This document shows, piece by piece, positions 41,894 to 51,011 of a stretch of 64,000 nucleotides of DNA. A model generated the notes under the pieces. That model made no database searches and was not told the origin of the DNA. It worked only from the letters and a program-made list of their open reading frames with translations. The translations under genes were made by a program, and so were the position numbers. Origin of the DNA: JAUIET01 sp964352475 (lineage in GTDB: Bacteria; Pseudomonadota; Gammaproteobacteria; Pseudomonadales; JAUIET01). Position 1 is the first letter of the stretch. Each line of letters starts with the position of its first letter. Location: contig CAYGSL010000006.1 in the NCBI GenBank assembly GCA_964352475.1, forward strand, positions 85,532 to 149,531, given 5' to 3'.

Positions 41894-44320
41894 TTATTTA
41901 CCAAAAACGATATCAAACACCTGGTCGTAATGCTCAGCAAAGTGAACTGTTAGGCCCTTGCGTAAATAATCTGGTAATTCATCGAAGTCTCTTCGACAGG
42001 CTTCGGGCAGAATGAGTTCCTTAATTTTGCTGCGTCGTGCTGCAATCACTTTTTCACGTATTCCACCCACAGCCAGAACCTGACCGGTCAAGGTGATTTC
42101 CCCGGTCATCGCCAGCGGTCTGCTTACTTTTTGATTTCTGGCCAACGAAATCAATGCCGTGGTCATTGTTACCCCGGCGCTGGGGCCATCTTTTGGAGTG
42201 GCACCCTCTGGCACGTGCAAATGAATATAAGACTTGTCGAAAAACTCAAGATCGCAATCGTATTTCGAAAGATTGGATATCACGTAGCTATACGCAATTT
42301 CTGCCGATTCGCGCATCACCTCACCCAGCTTTCCGGTCAGCTTGAAACCGCGATTGTCAGTGTGAATTCGAGTTGCTTCCATAGGCAGGGTTGCACCACC
42401 CATGCTGGTCCACGCCAAGCCGGTGACCACGCCAATACCAGACATCGTTCGTTCCTGTCGAAACAGTGGCGGGCCAAGGTATTCTTCAACCTGCTCTTTG
42501 CCTATGCGGATCACTCTATCCGGTTCCTGCAGTAACAGCATGATCGCTTTTCGAATAATTCGCTTAAGCTGCTTCTCAAGATTTCGCACACCTGCCTCGC
42601 GTGCATATCCTTCGATCAGCATTCGTAAAGCGCCCTGGTTGATGCGCAACTGCCGCGGTTTAACACCGGCTTGCTTGAGTGCTTTCGGCCAAAGATGATT
42701 TTTTGCAATGGCCAGCTTTTCCTCCGTTATATAGCCGGCCAGACGAATTGTTTCCATGCGATCAAGCAAGGGGCCCGGGATAGAATCAAGCTGGTTAGCG
42801 GTGCAAACAAACAGAACTTTCGACAAGTCGATTGGCAGGTCTATGTAATGATCAAGAAACTGGGCATTCTGTTCCGGGTCTAATACTTCCAACAAGGCCG
42901 ATGCAGGATCACCCTGATAAGAAGCGCCAATCTTGTCAATCTCATCAAGCATGATGACAGGGTTGGATACTTCGACCTGCTTCAATGCCTGCACAAATTT
43001 TCCGGGCATCGCGCCGATATAGGTTCGCCTGTGCCCTTTTATCTCCGCTTCATCACGCATACCGCCCAAGCTGAAACGGTAGAATTTCCTGTCCAGGGCG
43101 TCAGCTATCGAACGGCCTATAGACGTTTTACCTACGCCTGGCGGGCCAACCAACAACAGGATAGAGCCTGCTATTTCGCCTTTATAAACGCCAACGGCAA
43201 GAAACTCTTTAATTCGGTCTTTAACATCGTCAAGACCATCATGATGTTCATCAAGCACTTGCTGAGCGTGGCCCAGGTCGAGTCTGTCGTCTGAATAAAC
43301 ACCCCAGGGAACCGAGGTCGCCCAATCCAGGTAATTGCGGGTTACACCGTATTCAGGTGAACCTGAATCAAGCACAGACAGTTTGTGCAGCTCTTCCTCA
43401 ATTTTTTTCAGCGCGTGCTCCGGGGGATCCAGGGCGTCAAGGCGTTCTCGAAACTGGTCAGCATCCGCCGTGCGGTCATCCTTGGAAATACCCAGCTCTT
43501 TCTGGATAATCTTCAATTGCTCGCGAAGGAAAAACTCTCGCTGGTTGTCGCTGACTTGCTCATTGATACGCGCTGTAATGGAGGTCTGCAGTTCAGCCAC
43601 TTCCATTTCATTGCGTAACAAAACCAGAACTTTCTCCATCCGTTCCTGCAGAGGAATGGTTTCCAACACTTCCTGCAGCGCATCACCTTTTGCAGATGTT
43701 ATAGCGGCAGCAAAATCTGTCAGGGGCGAAGGGTCGTTTGGAGAGAAACGGCTTAGATAGTTTTTCAGCTCCTGGGTATACAGAGGGTTCAGAGGTAACA
43801 GGTCTTTGATGGCTTTGACTATGGCCATCGCGTAGGCCTTAACGCCGTCGCTGTCATCTGTTTCCGCCTGGGGGTAGCTAACCTGTGCTATCAGGGGTGG
43901 CTCATTCTTATACCAATGTTGAATCTGGAAGCGCTTTAGGCCCTGAGCTACAAATTGAAGCTGTTCATCATCTGCAACGGCAGAATGAATTTTCACTGCG
44001 CAACCCATCAAAGGTAGATCGTCAGCATTGACCTGATCGGGATCCTCATCGCCAACGTACACCAACCCCAATGCTGCGTGAGGCGTTTTTGCAACCCGCT
44101 TGAGCGTTGATTTCCAGCGCTCCTTATTCACCAGTACCGGTTGAATTTGAGCAGGAAAGAATGGCCGGCCGGATATAGGCAAAATAAAGAGTTTGTCCGG
44201 CAGCAGGTCGTCGGGCTTGGCTAGCGTAAAACTTTCACGCCCCTGTTCGTCAACAAAACCATCTGTTTCGGTATCCGATTCGCTGTAAATCAATGATTCT
44301 ATTGGGTTTTGATCCGACAT
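41894..44320 (-). CDS. lon: ATP-dependent protease Lon
   Basis: The protein has 808 residues. An N-terminal LON substrate domain (about 45-240) with coiled helices is followed by an AAA+ module with Walker A GPPGVGKTSIG, Walker B VIMLDEIDKIG and a C-terminal Ser-Lys dyad protease with PKDGPSAGVTMTTAL. It is a cytoplasmic hexamer that degrades misfolded and regulatory proteins. The length fits the family (about 780-820). A sigma-32-like promoter lies just upstream, and no clpX gene is next to it, unlike in many relatives. Confidence 0.97.
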   Translation of the reverse strand: MSDQNPIESLIYSESDTETDGFVDEQGRESFTLAKPDDLLPDKLFILPISGRPFFPAQIQPVLVNKERWKSTLKRVAKTPHAALGLVYVGDEDPDQVNADDLPLMGCAVKIHSAVADDEQLQFVAQGLKRFQIQHWYKNEPPLIAQVSYPQAETDDSDGVKAYAMAIVKAIKDLLPLNPLYTQELKNYLSRFSPNDPSPLTDFAAAITSAKGDALQEVLETIPLQERMEKVLVLLRNEMEVAELQTSITARINEQVSDNQREFFLREQLKIIQKELGISKDDRTADADQFRERLDALDPPEHALKKIEEELHKLSVLDSGSPEYGVTRNYLDWATSVPWGVYSDDRLDLGHAQQVLDEHHDGLDDVKDRIKEFLAVGVYKGEIAGSILLLVGPPGVGKTSIGRSIADALDRKFYRFSLGGMRDEAEIKGHRRTYIGAMPGKFVQALKQVEVSNPVIMLDEIDKIGASYQGDPASALLEVLDPEQNAQFLDHYIDLPIDLSKVLFVCTANQLDSIPGPLLDRMETIRLAGYITEEKLAIAKNHLWPKALKQAGVKPRQLRINQGALRMLIEGYAREAGVRNLEKQLKRIIRKAIMLLLQEPDRVIRIGKEQVEEYLGPPLFRQERTMSGIGVVTGLAWTSMGGATLPMEATRIHTDNRGFKLTGKLGEVMRESAEIAYSYVISNLSKYDCDLEFFDKSYIHLHVPEGATPKDGPSAGVTMTTALISLARNQKVSRPLAMTGEITLTGQVLAVGGIREKVIAARRSKIKELILPEACRRDFDELPDYLRKGLTVHFAEHYDQVFDIVFGK

Positions 44321-44355
44321 CTCTCTTGCTCATACACGTTTTCACTGCCCAATTA

Positions 44356-44383
44356 ATATGGGTGCGGAAATGTCGATATCAAG
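44356..44383 (-). promoter_or_regulatory. Sigma-32-type heat-shock promoter of lon
   Basis: Reading the minus strand, CTTGATA (-35, 44377-44383) and CCCATAT (-10, 44356-44362) are 14 bp apart. This is a near match to the heat-shock consensus CTTGAAA N11-16 CCCATNT. It would give a leader of about 30 nt before the lon ATG. Confidence 0.7.
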
Positions 44384-44575
44384 CGTAGGCCGGCTGAGAA
44401 ACGGGCAATTTCCACCGTTCAAACCCAGCCGTCGCAGCTTAGCTTGTTTTTTGACCAAAAAAGCAGCGGAAACTGGCTTTCTGTCTATACTCAGATGAGA
44501 GCCTGGGGCTTGCAGCAGGAATTGCGGCACTGAATAGCACGAAGACCAATATCTTATTGATTTTTATAGAATAAA

Positions 44576-46240
44576 ATGAAGAACATACAGAATTTTATGC
44601 TTCGAGAGCTGCAAAACTTCAGTGATGATTTCTGTCGTATACATTTGGTCGATTTCTATCAGCAGTTCGAGCGCAAGAATGAGCAGCTTTCCGCGTTGTT
44701 GGACAAGGAAAATGAAACTGGGGCTGCGGCCAATGCGCAGCTTGAGCAGCAGTCCTTACGCGAGTTTGTGTTGGAGAAGCGAAACAAGGCCCGCTTTGAG
44801 CAATTCGAGAGCGCATTCTTAACGGCGATTAACAACACTTACGCTGAATTTGCTGATTTTCTAAATCAACGCGAAAGCGGAGTGCCAATTGGTAAGGAAC
44901 TGGAGCGGGTTATTGAAAGCGAGCTTGCACTGCCGAATATGATCAATGCGGCGGCATTGCGAGGCGAGGTGTTACTAGGTGCACTGAATAGCCGACTGTC
45001 TGTGATAAGCCAGATGAAAGTAACTGCCGATCGAAATCCATTTACCCCTTTGAGTTTCGCGCATGCTTTTGAGCGCGCAATCACCAGCCTGCACTGGAAC
45101 TTACAGACGCGCATTCTCGCGTTTCGTTTGTTTGAAACGAGCTTCTTGCGACAACTCAATGGTCTTTACGAGCAGATGAACGCCTTCCTCGCCGAGCAAG
45201 GCATATTACCGAACTTGCGAGACAGCAAACAAAACCCCGAGCAAACCCGCTCAAGCTTGCAGGAACAGCAACAACAAGCTGCCAGGGAACACGATGAGCG
45301 GCACGACAGCACCGAAGCAGCCACTGTTGCTGAGCAGCAGGCAGACATAGAAAGTGTTGCCCTGCATCAGGAATCCGGCCCGATACCCGAAAAAGCTATT
45401 TTCACGCCAGCGGCGAATGAAGCGCTTCAGGATGACAATATTCAGGCCATCGAAGCTGTAGGGCAGCTATTTAACGATCTGCTCAGCCACGACGCGATGA
45501 GTAGCCACATCAAGAGTTTGCTCAGTCGTCTGTATACGCCTTACGTAAGATTGGCCTTGTCGGACGATACGCTGGCCAACAATCCGGATCATCCCGCACA
45601 GCGACTATTGCAGACTTTAACTCGCGCCATAGAACTTTATCAAAGCAAAGCCGCACCACTGCAACGGCCAGCCCTGTTGCTGCAAATCAAATCTGTGGTT
45701 GAGCAACTGAGCGCGCAATCTGAGTTACGACCCAGAGTGTTCTCTGAGTTGGCCTTTCGGTTTAGCGCGGAATTGCGGCATCACGACCGCATGATTCATG
45801 CACATCTGGACAAAAAGAAGCGCTGTCAAACGGGCCTGCGCCAATTAGACAGCCTTAGAATGAGTGTGCGCAGAATTGCCGAAGCCAAAATTCAGCAAGC
45901 TGAACGTCCTGTCCCTGATCTTGTGATCGATTTTTTGTACGACACCTGGGTGCAATACGTGACAAGCCTTTACACGAACCGACAGGAAGACCCGGCGCAG
46001 GCTGAGGCCAGCCTGAATTTGATCGACCGCATCATCACCTACGCGGTAGGTGGAGTAGGCCAATCTGAAACAGAATTTACCGAACTTGCGCCGCAACTAC
46101 GTCACGGAATACTGGCCTGTGGCGGCGAAGGACTGGAAGTACGGCACTTCTTACAGCAACTTATGCATCACCACAAAAATCCGGGTGTGGGCACGTATGG
46201 GCAGTACCAAAGTACTGCTATGGAGGCGAAAGCAGGATGA
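44576..46240 (+). CDS. DUF1631 family protein
   Basis: This 554-residue, largely helical cytoplasmic protein has motifs I associate with DUF1631 (VTADRNPFTPLSFAHAFERA; LIDFLYDTWVQYV). A Gln/Glu/Ala-rich linker (about residues 215-265) separates N- and C-terminal helical parts. The stop overlaps the next gene (PilZ) by 4 bp (ATGA), so the two are translationally coupled. The family often appears with cyclic-di-GMP-binding PilZ domains. Its biochemical function is unknown. Confidence 0.8.
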   Translation: MKNIQNFMLRELQNFSDDFCRIHLVDFYQQFERKNEQLSALLDKENETGAAANAQLEQQSLREFVLEKRNKARFEQFESAFLTAINNTYAEFADFLNQRESGVPIGKELERVIESELALPNMINAAALRGEVLLGALNSRLSVISQMKVTADRNPFTPLSFAHAFERAITSLHWNLQTRILAFRLFETSFLRQLNGLYEQMNAFLAEQGILPNLRDSKQNPEQTRSSLQEQQQQAAREHDERHDSTEAATVAEQQADIESVALHQESGPIPEKAIFTPAANEALQDDNIQAIEAVGQLFNDLLSHDAMSSHIKSLLSRLYTPYVRLALSDDTLANNPDHPAQRLLQTLTRAIELYQSKAAPLQRPALLLQIKSVVEQLSAQSELRPRVFSELAFRFSAELRHHDRMIHAHLDKKKRCQTGLRQLDSLRMSVRRIAEAKIQQAERPVPDLVIDFLYDTWVQYVTSLYTNRQEDPAQAEASLNLIDRIITYAVGGVGQSETEFTELAPQLRHGILACGGEGLEVRHFLQQLMHHHKNPGVGTYGQYQSTAMEAKAG

Positions 46241-46599
46241 ATACAGCAGCTACCGATTACAGCAACCACCGCAAACACAGACGAGTTTATCTCGGCACTG
46301 ATATTGCGGTTTATGACGTACTGAATGGTGACCGCGTTGGCGAGATCGTTAACCTCACCATCGAAGGCTTAATGCTGGTGATGGAACAGGAACCCGAAGC
46401 AGGCAACATCTATCAGTTTGCAATGTCATTACCGCAAGACCTCGATGGACATAAGGTTATCAATGTGGGTGCAGACTGTTTGTGGTGCAGTCCAAGCAGC
46501 ATCGCCGGCCAACATTGGGCTGGATTTCAGATTATAGATGCTTCAGAAACGGCGGAAAGCCTGATTCAGCATCTGATAGATACCTACGGCACCGATTAA
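46237..46599 (+). CDS. PilZ domain protein (cyclic-di-GMP binding)
   Basis: This 120-residue protein consists essentially of one PilZ domain, with the RxxxR-type motif RKHRRVYL near residues 12-19 and the second motif NLTIEG (consensus [DN]x[ST]xxG) near 46-51. Both ligand-binding elements are present, so cyclic-di-GMP binding is expected. It overlaps the DUF1631 gene by 4 bp, and I infer that the two proteins work together in a cyclic-di-GMP response. It converges with the DUF1820 gene. Confidence 0.88.
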   Translation: MNTAATDYSNHRKHRRVYLGTDIAVYDVLNGDRVGEIVNLTIEGLMLVMEQEPEAGNIYQFAMSLPQDLDGHKVINVGADCLWCSPSSIAGQHWAGFQIIDASETAESLIQHLIDTYGTD

Positions 46600-46623
46600 C
46601 ATACCCTTAGCGAGCAGGCGTAT

Positions 46624-46962
46624 CTAATCCCCAGAGTCTACTGGTGCCCTGTTGGGTAATGGCAGATGGGTTACTTTTTCAAACCCGCCCTTGCTTTCGG
46701 TGACTTTACCCACGCCCTCACGTTCAACTTCATCAATTCTGATAATAGCGTGCATAGGAATGTAACTTCTGGCCACACCGTTGAACTCGTTTTTCAGCTT
46801 TTCTTCACCCGGGTCAACCAGCAAATTACTGCGCTCTCCGAACACAAACTCTTCAACCTCAATAAAACCGTACATGTCGCTTTGATAGATTTCACGCGCA
46901 TACACTTCATAAACCTGGCTCTGGTTTTGAAAAATGACTTTGTAGATTGCCTCATCGGCCAT
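46624..46962 (-). CDS. DUF1820 family protein
   Basis: This 112-residue soluble protein has the pattern YKVIFQNQSQVYEVYAREIY, GFIEVEEFVFGE and a central SYIPMHAIIRIDEVEREG, which I recognise as DUF1820. The family is widespread in gammaproteobacteria and of unknown function. It diverges from miaB with about 95 bp between. Confidence 0.8.
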   Translation of the reverse strand: MADEAIYKVIFQNQSQVYEVYAREIYQSDMYGFIEVEEFVFGERSNLLVDPGEEKLKNEFNGVARSYIPMHAIIRIDEVEREGVGKVTESKGGFEKVTHLPLPNRAPVDSGD

Positions 46963-47017
46963 GATTTGAACTCACTGAATAACGCCTGACAATATACCAT
47001 AAATGCCGTTGCGCAGT

Positions 47018-47023
47018 TATAAT
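47018..47023 (+). promoter_or_regulatory. Possible -10 box of miaB
   Basis: A perfect TATAAT lies 35 bp upstream of the miaB start, in the interval that diverges from DUF1820. No good -35 hexamer is seen at 16-18 bp spacing. Confidence 0.35.
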
Positions 47024-47058
47024 GCCGCCCCCCAAAAGATAGCCCAGAACCGCTGCAG

Positions 47059-48390
47059 ATGCCTGTTCCAGCAAAGAAACTGTACATCAAGACACATGGT
47101 TGCCAGATGAACGAGTACGACAGCAGTCGTGTCCGGGATTTACTGCAGCTGGAACATGATCTGGTAGCCACCGAAAACGAGAACGAAGCAGATGTGCTTT
47201 TACTAAACACCTGCTCGATCCGGGAAAAAGCCCAGGAGAAGGTTTTTCATCAGTTGGGGCGTTGGCGCCTGCTGAAAGAACAGCAGCCCGACATAATCAT
47301 AGGGGTGGGTGGCTGTGTAGCTAGCCAGGAAGGTAAGGCCATTACCGACCGCGCACCGTTTGTTGATCTGGTGTTTGGCCCGCAAACCTTGCATCGCGTA
47401 CCCGATATGATCAAAAAACGCCAACCAGGCATACCGGTGGTTGACGTTACTTTTCCCGAGATTGAAAAGTTCGACCGCTTGCCGGAACCCAGCGTAGATG
47501 GCCCTTCGGCATTTGTATCGATCATGGAAGGCTGCAGCAAGTACTGTACTTTCTGTGTTGTTCCTTACACTCGTGGTGAGGAAATCAGCCGCCCATTTGA
47601 TGACGTATTGGCAGAAGTTGCGGGGCTGGCTGAGCGAGGCGTGCGCGAAGTTAACCTGCTGGGCCAGAACGTGAATGCCTACCGTGGCCTTAATCACCTC
47701 AATGAAGTCATTGATTTTGCTGAGTTATTAAGTTTTGTAGCCGCCGTTCCAGGAATTGACAGAATTCGCTATACAACCTCACACCCGGTGGAATTCAGCC
47801 AGGCGTTGATTGACGCTTACGCTGAAATACCGGAGCTGGTAAATCACCTTCACCTGCCGGTTCAAAGCGGCTCGGATGATGTTTTGCGTCGCATGAAGCG
47901 CGGTCACAGTGCACAGGAATACATCGCCAAGATCGAGCTTCTGCGCCAGCACAGACCAGACATCAGTCTTTCATCAGACTTTATAATCGGCTTTCCAGGT
48001 GAGACCGACAGTGATTTTGAGCAAACCATGCAGCTCATTAATGAGGTAGGGTTTGATCACAGCTTCAGCTTCATTTACAGCGCCAGACCTGGCACCCCGG
48101 CAGCAGAACTGGAAGACCCTGTTCCCATGCAGGAAAAGAAACAGCGGCTGCAAATTCTGCAGAACAGAATCAATCAGCAGGCTCAGCGAATAAGCCGGCA
48201 AATGGTGGGTACCCAGCAAACCGTTCTGGTTATGGGCCCATCCCGAAAAGACCCACAGGAATTACAGGGGCGCACCGAAAATAATCGGGTTGTCAATTTC
48301 AAGGCCAACAACCATGAATTGATAGGCAATTTCGCCCTATTGCAGATTGACCAAGCATTGCCAAACTCTTTACGTGGCTCATTGGTCTGA
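47059..48390 (+). CDS. miaB: tRNA-2-methylthio-N6-dimethylallyladenosine synthase MiaB
   Basis: The protein has 443 residues. An N-terminal MTTase domain with cluster cysteines (THGCQMNEYD, NTCSIREKA, VGGCVA) is followed by a radical SAM domain with GCSKYCTFCVVPYTRG and a C-terminal TRAM domain (about 375-440). It adds a methylthio group to i6A37 of tRNAs. Length and motifs match E. coli MiaB (474) apart from shorter ends. It opens the conserved miaB-phoH-ybeY-corC-lnt order. Confidence 0.97.
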   Translation: MPVPAKKLYIKTHGCQMNEYDSSRVRDLLQLEHDLVATENENEADVLLLNTCSIREKAQEKVFHQLGRWRLLKEQQPDIIIGVGGCVASQEGKAITDRAPFVDLVFGPQTLHRVPDMIKKRQPGIPVVDVTFPEIEKFDRLPEPSVDGPSAFVSIMEGCSKYCTFCVVPYTRGEEISRPFDDVLAEVAGLAERGVREVNLLGQNVNAYRGLNHLNEVIDFAELLSFVAAVPGIDRIRYTTSHPVEFSQALIDAYAEIPELVNHLHLPVQSGSDDVLRRMKRGHSAQEYIAKIELLRQHRPDISLSSDFIIGFPGETDSDFEQTMQLINEVGFDHSFSFIYSARPGTPAAELEDPVPMQEKKQRLQILQNRINQQAQRISRQMVGTQQTVLVMGPSRKDPQELQGRTENNRVVNFKANNHELIGNFALLQIDQALPNSLRGSLV

Positions 48391-48545
48391 TTTGATCCCA
48401 ATTTAAGGTACCCAAAAACCGATTTTTCTTATATTCTTGTTACATGTTCTATAGGGTCGTAAGGCTCCGGGTGGTATCAATCCCAGCAGGCAGCGCTTGT
48501 GATCAGTAAGACACAGCGCATGACGGTCCACCCCTAACACTTTAA

Positions 48546-49652
48546 TTGAAACCCGACACCTCCAAGCTCTCTGACAACACATCTTTTTCACCCGAAGCTG
48601 CGGTAAGTGCAGAACACTTATCAGATCAGCTTAACAACGGTGGCAATCAGCCTGAAGCTATCCACCGCCGCCTGGAATTGCAACCGGATAACGCGCGGCG
48701 CTTGGCCGATTTATGTGGTCAGTTTAACCAAAACCTGATGCAATTAGAGCAGCGCTTGGACGTGCAGATTCGAAACCGCGGCAACAGCTTTTCGATAGAG
48801 GGCAGTCCAGCCCAGGTGCGCTCAGCCCAGCACGTATTGAAAGAATTGTACGCAGCCACTGACGGTGGGCACCTCAGCCCTGAGCAGGTTCACTTGCATC
48901 TTCAGGAAGCCAGTTGGGAACCCACTGAAGCCCAGGCAGTTGATACCAGTCAAAGCATGCTTCGCACGCGCCGCGTTCTGGTTAAACCTCGAGGAGCTAA
49001 CCAGAAACGTTATGTAAAGCTTATCCAGAGCAAAGACATCAATTTTGGTATCGGCCCTGCGGGTACAGGAAAAACCTGGCTGGCGGTAGCCTGCGCCGTA
49101 GCTGCTTTGGAGCAAGACAAAGTAAGCCGCATTTTATTGGTGAGGCCTGCTGTAGAAGCCGGTGAAAAGCTCGGCTTCTTGCCTGGAGACTTGAGTCAGA
49201 AAATCGATCCCTATTTGCGACCGTTATACGACGCTCTGTATGAAATGCTAGGCTTTGAGACGGTAGGAAAATTAATAGAGAGAAACGTGATTGAAGTAGC
49301 ACCTCTCGCCTACATGCGGGGTCGAACACTAAACGACAGCTTTATCATTCTTGATGAGGCGCAAAATACCACCAAAGCCCAAATGAAAATGTTTCTGACC
49401 AGAATCGGCTTTGGTTCTACTGCGGTCATCACCGGCGATCTAACCCAGGTCGATTTACCCAAAGATACTTATTCGGGGCTAAAACACGCCATCTCAGTAC
49501 TGAAGCGTATTGATGGCATTGGCCAGGTTGAATTTGAGTCAAAAGATGTGGTGCGACATCAGTTAGTGCAACGCATTGTTGAAGCGTACGAACGACATGA
49601 AACAGTATCGAGTTCAAGTAAAAGTTCTGCACAAGCGAAAAAAAGGCAATGA
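48546..49652 (+). CDS. phoH: PhoH family ATPase (YbeZ)
   Basis: This 368-residue protein has an N-terminal KH-like region (about 40-115) and a PhoH P-loop domain with Walker A GPAGTGKTWLA and Walker B FIILDEAQNTT. It is thought to act with YbeY in RNA handling. An in-frame TAA directly precedes the TTG at 48546, and no ATG follows until residue 63, so TTG is the likely start. The 155 bp after miaB contain no gene. The stop overlaps the ybeY start by 4 bp. Confidence 0.93.
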   Translation: MKPDTSKLSDNTSFSPEAAVSAEHLSDQLNNGGNQPEAIHRRLELQPDNARRLADLCGQFNQNLMQLEQRLDVQIRNRGNSFSIEGSPAQVRSAQHVLKELYAATDGGHLSPEQVHLHLQEASWEPTEAQAVDTSQSMLRTRRVLVKPRGANQKRYVKLIQSKDINFGIGPAGTGKTWLAVACAVAALEQDKVSRILLVRPAVEAGEKLGFLPGDLSQKIDPYLRPLYDALYEMLGFETVGKLIERNVIEVAPLAYMRGRTLNDSFIILDEAQNTTKAQMKMFLTRIGFGSTAVITGDLTQVDLPKDTYSGLKHAISVLKRIDGIGQVEFESKDVVRHQLVQRIVEAYERHETVSSSSKSSAQAKKRQ

Positions 49653-50158
49653 GCAGTCTCGCGGTGCAATTGGACTACGCGGTCTACAGCGCAGATACGC
49701 CAACAGAGGCCCAATTCAATCAATGGACAAAAACGCTCAATGCTTGTGTTGAACATAGCGGAAACATCTGCGTTCGGATTGTGTCCGGCGAAGAAATGAG
49801 GCAGCTCAATACCGAGTATCGGGGCAAGCAAGGCCTCACCAACGTGCTGTCCTTCGAAGCCGATACCAGCGATATGCCGCTGCAAGTGCTGCAGGAGAAC
49901 GTCGAGCTCAGAGATTTACTAGGCGATATTGCGATTTGCGCAGATGTGGTTCGTACCGAAAGTCGTGCCCAAAATAAGCCTTTGGAGGCCCACTGGGCAC
50001 ATCTTTTCGTACACGGCGTATTGCATCTGTGCGGCTATGACCACATTGATGAGTCAGACGCCACGTTAATGGAAGATCTTGAAACCCAAATACTACTCGC
50101 GATGGGATATGCTGCCCCCTATTGCGACATCAATGAGATAACAACAACAGTGTCATGA
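49649..50158 (+). CDS. ybeY: Endoribonuclease YbeY (rRNA maturation factor)
   Basis: This 169-residue protein has the metal-binding motif HGVLHLCGYDH (about 122-132) and the early ELRDLLGDIAI strand of the UPF0054 family. It is a single-strand-specific endoribonuclease in 16S rRNA maturation and ribosome quality control. It overlaps phoH by 4 bp and corC by 4 bp, which points to tight co-translation. Confidence 0.95.
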   Translation: MSSLAVQLDYAVYSADTPTEAQFNQWTKTLNACVEHSGNICVRIVSGEEMRQLNTEYRGKQGLTNVLSFEADTSDMPLQVLQENVELRDLLGDIAICADVVRTESRAQNKPLEAHWAHLFVHGVLHLCGYDHIDESDATLMEDLETQILLAMGYAAPYCDINEITTTVS

Positions 50159-50988
50159 ACGAAGAACACGAAGACGAAGACAAGAGCTGGTTAAACAAAC
50201 TGGGCGATCTTTTTAATGCGTCGCCAAAAACGCGAGCTGAGTTGCTAGAGCTACTCGCCGAAGCGCAACAGAATGATCTCATTGACCGGGAAGCCTTGGG
50301 CATTATTGAAGGCGCACTGCAAGTCTCGGATAAACAGGTTCGAGACATACTGATTCCAGCCGCGCAAATGGTCAAGGTCTCCATGGACGAGCCAGCCGCA
50401 GAACTGATGCAGAAAATCATCAAGTCTGCACACTCACGTTTTCCGGTTATCGGCGAGAATAAAGACGATGTGCGCGGCATACTGCTTGCAAAAGACCTGT
50501 TACCTCACGTATTAAAAGGTGCAGGCGAAGATTTGAATCTGGCGGATCTGCTGCGCCCTGTGACGTTCATACCTGAGAGCAAACGCTTAAACGTTCTACT
50601 TAGGGAATTTCGCGAAACACGCAATCACATGGCTATAGTGTTAGATGAATATGGTGATGTTGAAGGCCTGGTAACGATCGAGGATGTACTGGAGGAGATT
50701 GTCGGCGAGATAGAAGACGAGCATGACATACAAACTGACGGCTACATACGCAAAATCACAGACGACGACTATCTGATCAAAGCACTGACGCCTATTGAAA
50801 ATTTTAATCGTCAGTTCAAGGCCGAATTCAGCGAAAGCGAATTTGACACGATTGGTGGCATTCTTATGCAGGAATTTGGCTATTTACCCAAGCGCAATGA
50901 AGTAGTCACTATCAACGACTATCGTTTTCGCGTGATTAACGCAGACTCGCGGCAAATTCATCTGTTACGCATGACCATCGCCAAGTAA
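50155..50988 (+). CDS. corC: CorC/YbeX, CBS-domain protein
   Basis: The protein has 277 residues: two CBS domains (about 60-190, starting at VRDILIPAAQMVKV and including VLDEYGDVEGLVTIEDVLEEIVGEI) and a C-terminal CorC/HlyC transporter-associated domain (about 195-275). It is linked to Mg2+/Co2+ homeostasis and, in E. coli, to ribosome-related functions. It lies in the usual position between ybeY and lnt. Confidence 0.94.
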   Translation: MNEEHEDEDKSWLNKLGDLFNASPKTRAELLELLAEAQQNDLIDREALGIIEGALQVSDKQVRDILIPAAQMVKVSMDEPAAELMQKIIKSAHSRFPVIGENKDDVRGILLAKDLLPHVLKGAGEDLNLADLLRPVTFIPESKRLNVLLREFRETRNHMAIVLDEYGDVEGLVTIEDVLEEIVGEIEDEHDIQTDGYIRKITDDDYLIKALTPIENFNRQFKAEFSESEFDTIGGILMQEFGYLPKRNEVVTINDYRFRVINADSRQIHLLRMTIAK

Positions 50989-51011
50989 AGCGTGGGAGCC
51001 TCTGAACAAGT

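Noticed and set aside
44342..44530. 62-residue minus-strand frame upstream of lon
   Set aside because: It contains the sigma-32 promoter of lon and shows no domain or ribosome-binding site.
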